A model generated the notes under the pieces. That model worked only from the letters and a program-made list of their open reading frames with translations, ran no database searches and had not been told where the DNA came from. From Hofstenia miamia (Eukaryota; Xenacoelomorpha; Acoela), in NCBI GenBank assembly GCA_004352715.1, contig SCFE01000035.1, forward strand, positions 827,598 through 891,597: a stretch of 64,000 nucleotides of DNA, given 5' to 3'. The position numbers were made by a program, and so were the translations under genes. Of this stretch, positions 58,755 to 64,000 are shown piece by piece. Within the stretch, counting starts at the first letter, position 1; every line of letters begins with the position of its first letter.

Positions 58755-59740
58755 AGACGTTCGTTTAATATTTTGACAAAATGATTAATATGCATACTTA
58801 CTAGTACTGGATCAGGTCCGGTTAATCAGGTTAAACCCGTTTAATTCTATCCTCGATTTTCAAATTATATTGATTACAATAATTGCGGCATTACAAAGCG
58901 AAAGGGTGTAAAAACTCCCATTGTTGTAATGCTAATCTTAATCTCCTCCTTTAAATTACAGCTTTGCAATAACGCGAACACTACTTGTGAAAATATCAAA
59001 TTTGTGTGAAAAAGATGCATAAATTCGGTTTGTTGTTGCTATATATACTAGATTTCAAGTCATTCATAATATATTTCAGGTATATACGTTGACAGTAAAC
59101 TAACAAAGCATGTAATTTTGCTTTTTTAATTACATTTTGTTTAAATGGAGAAATGTCTGTCCACTCGATAACGCCTAATGCTTTTTTTAAATGCCATTTC
59201 GCAATAAAAAGTCACTTCAGGAATAAAAGCCTTGTTTAGCGCGAAATTTAAAATTATATTAATTTTACAATTTCACTTCTAAATAAGCGGCTAATCGCCT
59301 ATCAAATAATTAAGAAACGGAAATGCCAGGGGCGAGTCTCTACTCTAGCCCACCCAATTGAACCTCCTCCTAACGTCTTATATATATATANNNNNNNNNN
59401 NNNNNNNNNNNNNNNNNNNNNNNNNNNNNNNNNNNNNNNNNNNNNNNNNNNNATATATATATATATATACATATATTATGAAAAGAACAACGAAAATTTT
59501 AATTGAGAGTACTATGGGTACTTACTGTACCATCGTCAATAAAAAAAATTATTTAGTGGTAAAATATAAATTTACAAATCATTAATTAATTAAACTAAAG
59601 CAAGTGAAGAGTTTGATGACATTTAAATTAGGTTTCTCTTCCTTAATATAAATTGATTCATCGATCTTAGTGAATTTGTGTTTCATTTAAAATATTAAAG
59701 TCACATGTTGATGTTTTATGTATTTTTGAGGGTATATAAA

Positions 59741-59802
<62 letters not shown>

Positions 59803-62800
59803 GATATGTACACACAGGTTACGTGGATGCTGTCTTCAAATATGCCCCCTTCGCCACTTCTGGCTGCCCACTGTATATTTATTAGTCCAATTTAGAAACT
59901 GCTTTAATTTTTCCACGAATTACTGATAATTCATAATATTCAACACAATACAGAGACGAGTACAACGCTCCTGTCTGATTTTCAATACTAAACAGACATT
60001 AGTTAGTATGATTTCACACTAAAGAGGGCTAATGTTGAGATTGACTATAATGATAAAATTTCGCTATCATTAGTGATGTTTTTTCAAAATTTACCATTTC
60101 CTAAAACATGGCATATAACCTACTTTGACATTTTTATAATACCCATATTTAGGCAACAGCTTGAAGATGTCCCAAATAATTAATAAGCTGGTAAACATGC
60201 TTTTGTATTGTAATTGCATACAAAACATTCACGGTCATGCATTGAACTTGGGTTCGAGGCTAGGTTTGGTCCTAATTTTGAATAATGTAATATAGGTAAT
60301 GTATAAGCAATATCAGCCAATGTGAAAGTATTCATTAGGGAAAAGAACTTTCTATGATCGCAGAATTGCACCCAATGAGAAAACGCCAAGTGGGAGTCAT
60401 CTTGTATGATGTGGGGGTATTCATGCTATCCATGAGTATCCAGTTTTACCCTCCCGCACCCACGTATACGGATTAGCTTTAGTGCAGTGTGAGTAAGGTA
60501 TTTCGATACGTGTATCCAAAAAAGCCTTATCCGTACACCCTAAAAGTTCTTTTCGTACCGCACCAACATCTGTGGGTTGAATTTACAATAACTAATGTGC
60601 AACATGATATATTCTTATGTTTTAACAACCTATTGAAGTGCTAAGGAACAAAATGGTATAACAATAAAAAACGTTTCAGACCATGTTTAAAAACTGCTAA
60701 CAAAATTTCTATAAAAGTGCAAAATTTCAAAAAATTGCTTTTCTGGATTCTACCCTGGTTAACATTCCATTCGACATCATGTNTTTCAGACCATGTTTAA
60801 AAACTGCTAACAAAGTTTCTATGAAAAGTGCAAAATTTCATAAAATTGCTTTCCTGGAATCTACCCTAGTTAACGTTCCATTCTACATCATGTATATATG
60901 AAATAAGTTTTTTAAACCAATTATCTATAAAATGTTGAAAAATGAACATATAATGACGAGCTTCAAGTTTGTTCGAAATAAAATCCAAATTTTGACATTA
61001 CTGGGTAAAGAATGTTGGGAATTAAAAGACAATATTCAGAGGAAGGAAATTTTTCTAATGCTGATATAATAATAGCTTCAAAAAATTAATGTACTCGATG
61101 GATCTTTTACGATTGAGGGTCTGCAAACATACAGATCTTAAAATTCTGATTATTAGTAAATTTTTTGTAATTTTGTATATTGCCATATTACAATTTAAAC
61201 GGTCTTGGCCTTGGCTTGACTTGGACTTAATGTTTTAGTGTAATATCTGAAGCATAGGCTTTGCATCACCTAATTGGGGGTGCGACGGCGCGCAAGAGAC
61301 ATTAACAAACACAACACTGTGCTAAAATTATGCACTATTTACAACAACTCGTTCCTTTTTATACAAATGACTATTAACATTTTTACAATATACATGAAAA
61401 CATGTAGTCTGGCTGAGACAAGTACCGGTCCCGATACTACATTAATCTAGGCTGAATATTTTAGTTATGATTTCAAAATGTTTGATACAATCACCATTCG
61501 CTTAACAATTGTTGTGCATTTAATAATGAAATACGACGTAATTATGTATTAACCCTAAATTATACGTAATTAGGCAGTTTATACATCACTCTTAGAGTGA
61601 CGAAACTATTAAATGAGAAATGTATATCTGATAAAATCGCATTGCTTCTGCAGAGGATGTTAATTAATGAGATTAGGCAAGCAGCAATGAATGACTTGGC
61701 TTTGATATTTAATTAATGTGTCGAATGATTCGAGTCTTTTTATAATAAATTATTTATTGTTTATATTTGATTATAAATTAAAAGAATGATAAATTGCATC
61801 AATTTGCATACAGTTTTAGAAAATCTCGGACTAAAAGGATGGCAATGTTTGAGCACCTGACCATACTGAATCGGACTGGACCCGACCACTTCCATCTCTG
61901 CAGAGTCGAAGTCATTTCATTTAGAAATGAGATTTCGGTCCATTTGCAAATCTGGCTATAGCCCACCCAATTCATATATCCTAGTCCTAGACTCGCCTTT
62001 GGGAAATACACATACACTCTAAATAATCTTTACAAAAAATTATATTATATTTTAAAATGCAAATTTAAGTTTTCACTTAAATTGATTTGCAGAACTTGCA
62101 GACAGTTTTAAACATTTTCTTATAAATTAGAGTAAATGACATGTGTCTGTCAAACGTGCATTTATTCATTATACGCAAAGGGAATGATTGCGTTTATGTT
62201 GAACTATTCCCAAGCTATTTCTACATAAATATTCAAGAAATGTCAGTGAAATGATCTATATTGAAAATACAAAGGTATTGGTTTTATTAATAACATAACA
62301 ACGGCACAAGTAAAGAAAAGAAACAAAGTCCACAATTCTGCAAAAATATAGCACAAAGCTGTAAAATAGAAAGAATGATTAGATTTATACTAAAAACAGT
62401 GCCTGATCTTTTCTCTTTTATATGCAAACATTCGGGACATATCCCAAAGAAATGTGTCTGCAACTCAAACTTCAAAGTTCTTGCTATTTTTGGCAAGTGC
62501 CTGTCTAATGCTAAAATATTCATCACTGCATTAGCGGGCCCTACCCAATAGAAATGACCATTTAAAAGGCTTTCAATATTTCTTAACAGGCTTGGATAGA
62601 ATTATTCAAAAATGCCGATGAATCGATTTGTAAAATAAAATTATTCTACTAGTAGAAATAGAGTAAAAATAACAAGCAAATTATCTTATTAATGGATTTG
62701 TTCAGTATGAACTATTTCAAATTACAATACTTGAGAGAAACACACAAAATGCTTTTGTAATTTTAACATCATTTAGAATATTTCTCAATCAAGAAATTGC

Positions 62801-63678
62801 AAGAACTTTAAGGTTTCAGTTAATGGCGTTTCCATGGCGTATACTTAAGCAACTTTAATGTTATTTTTCTCTGAAGATGAACTGTGTTTAATAAAAAAAT
62901 TGAAAGTTTTTTGATTCTGTATATCTTGATGGCTCAAAGTGCTGCAGCTCATTTATTGAAGGGCTGCTCGATCACTCTTACCCTATTCGACAATTTTTCA
63001 AAAATTCATTTTAGTAAAACTACATTGATTTTCATAGATGCATTTACCAGCCCTCGAGCACATAATAATACAAGTTGTTACTAGGCCTTACATCTATGTA
63101 ATTGCATTAGCATTTTTTAGATATTAACAAAAATTCATGCAAATGTTTGGACAAAAATGTCAAAATTCCGCTATGAGAAAATGCTCAGCATTCTATATAT
63201 TTCTAGATCCTCTTAGCTATATCTCAACTACACTTAAGTTTTTGCCGCAACAAGTATAGAAAAAGTAATTGAAATTTAATTTCTAAAGAATTGAGTTTAA
63301 GTTTCAAGCCCCATCTTCCAATTCAAATTGTTGTTTACTTATAATTGTGACTACTTCTAACTGTCCTTTAATAGAAAACTCAATTTCATTTATTTGTAAA
63401 AATTTGTTTAGATAGACATGAGCATGCTTTTTATCACAAATTATATTGCTACTAGTGATGTACGAATATAGATACTACCTACAGGTACGAGCGAGTGTGC
63501 ATATTTTTATGGGTATATTTGAGTACGGATAAGTTTTCCTTTTCACATTGTATATGTAAATATGTTTTTCTTCAAAACCATAATTGTTAAATAAAATTAA
63601 CATAGAGTCACATAAAAATGGAATAAATCACATTTTCCATTTTTATTATTAATATTTTAGTTTCAAAAAATTTCAAAT
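58755..63678. other. Non-coding stretch upstream of the EF-hand exon
   Basis: Presumably intron or upstream DNA of the EF-hand gene. Contains a 62-N gap at 59,391-59,452 inside (TA)n, (TA)n at 59,743-59,801, and a duplicated 110-bp segment at 60,674-60,893. Short GGCGAGTCT and TAGCCCACCCAATT strings at 59,332-59,360 recur at 61,955-61,998 with the first inverted, hinting at an old transposon pair. No exon with EF-hand similarity was recognised here. Confidence 0.5.
60674..60893. repeat. Diverged direct duplication across a 1-base N (60674-60782 and 60784-60893)
   Basis: Units of about 110 bp differing at roughly one base in ten to twelve, joined at N 60783. More diverged than the other N-joined repeats, so divergent haplotypes or a true old tandem repeat are both possible. 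Confidence 0.7.
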
Positions 63679-63955
63679 ATTTTGTGGAATCCACAAAAAT
63701 AATTAACAAGTTAAACAATTCTCTTCTAAAGTTTTGTGGAATCCACAAAAATATTTTACAAATGAAACAGCAAATTTCAGCATTTTGTGGAATCCACAAA
63801 AATAGACAAACGAAATAAAATTCACTTCCGAAGTTTTGTGGAATCCACAAAAATAGATAATCGAAAAAAATTCTTTTTCGAAGTTTTGTGGAATCCACAA
63901 AAATATATTACAAGTGAAACAACAAATTCGAGCATTTTGTGGAATCCACAAAAAT
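63679..63955. repeat. 51-bp-period array of perfect palindromes, six copies
   Basis: The core TTTTGTGGAATCCACAAAA (9-bp arms around one A) occurs at 63,680, 63,732, 63,783, 63,834, 63,884 and 63,935. All six cores, plus the following AT, are identical. The 28-30 bp linkers vary but fall into two related types: one like TTACAAATGAAACAGCAAAT (63,756 and 63,908) and one like AGACAAACGAAATAAAATTC (63,804, 63,855 and 63,956). The period of 51 (= 17 codons) keeps frames open and gives spurious 82- and 96-codon minus-strand ORFs with FLWIPQN-type repeats. It is a satellite, not coding. Confidence 0.9.
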
Positions 63956-64000
63956 AGACAAATCGAAATAAAATTCTCTTACAGAAACGACTAACACTTA

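Noticed and set aside
63608-63951. Two minus-strand ORFs with FLWIPQN/GFHKT-like peptide repeats
   Set aside because: They arise because the 51-bp satellite period is a multiple of three. The repeated DNA explains them fully.
63679-63955. CRISPR-like array (identical 21-base repeats, ~29-base spacers)
   Set aside because: The context is animal DNA with introns and transposons, no cas genes are present, and the spacers are related to one another in two classes, which is satellite behaviour.
1-64000. tRNA, rRNA or other structured RNA genes
   Set aside because: I looked for B-box-like GGTTCGANNCC and rRNA-like G+C-rich blocks. The only near hit (GGGTTCGAGGCTAGG near 60,250) lacks an acceptor stem and A box.

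Overview
This is a very A+T-rich, intron- and transposon-dominated stretch of an animal genome, almost certainly an invertebrate. The evidence is: metazoan-type transposons (CR1/jockey-like and R2-like LINEs, Penelope-like elements with GIY-YIG endonuclease, Ty3/gypsy and copia-like LTR elements, mariner, hAT-like and THAP-type DNA elements), long (TA)n tracts, spliced genes, and one exon of an EF-hand/centrin-like protein. I cannot name the species. The scaffold is unfinished: it has four long N gaps and several 1-base N joins flanked by near-identical direct repeats, which look like unmerged contig overlaps.

Layout. 1-7.3 kb: decayed LTR retrotransposon DNA, with three copies of one LTR/leader family (A, B, C) and Ty3/gypsy gag-protease-RT remnants. 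7.68-8.88 kb: a 21-bp minisatellite running into a 1000-N gap. 8.9-12.6 kb: three LINE fragments; the CR1-like one carries a clean 182-bp solo LTR. 12.7-15.5 kb: one terminal-inverted-repeat (TIR) element holding a THAP-like fragment and a second short domain, artificially expanded by assembly overlaps. 17-18.1 kb: possible gag debris. 18,394-27,750: a nearly complete Ty3/gypsy element on the minus strand with a 4-bp target duplication (ATAT). It has gag, protease, a deleted RT/RNase H core, integrase, and a large unidentified third ORF. 27.8-43.2 kb: mostly non-coding, with a solo LTR, a copia-like RNase H scrap, a fourth LTR copy and several MITEs. 43.2-45.6 kb: a TIR element and LINE RT remnants.

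46,593-53,514: the most interesting host gene. Two exons with matching splice sites and phase encode a predicted 420-aa, seven-helix membrane protein resembling the gustatory-receptor-like family. Its 5.7-kb intron holds a Penelope-like element and a three-level nest (LINE fragment in hAT-like element in mariner). 54.2-56.2 kb: a second Penelope-like element with an exact 755-bp tandem duplication. 58.4-58.75 kb: the terminal exon of a centrin/calmodulin-like protein (minus). The remainder is non-coding apart from a striking 51-bp-period array of perfect palindromes at 63,679-63,955.

Only the receptor-like gene and the EF-hand exon look like functional host coding sequence. Nearly everything else is recognisably or probably transposon-derived and broken.
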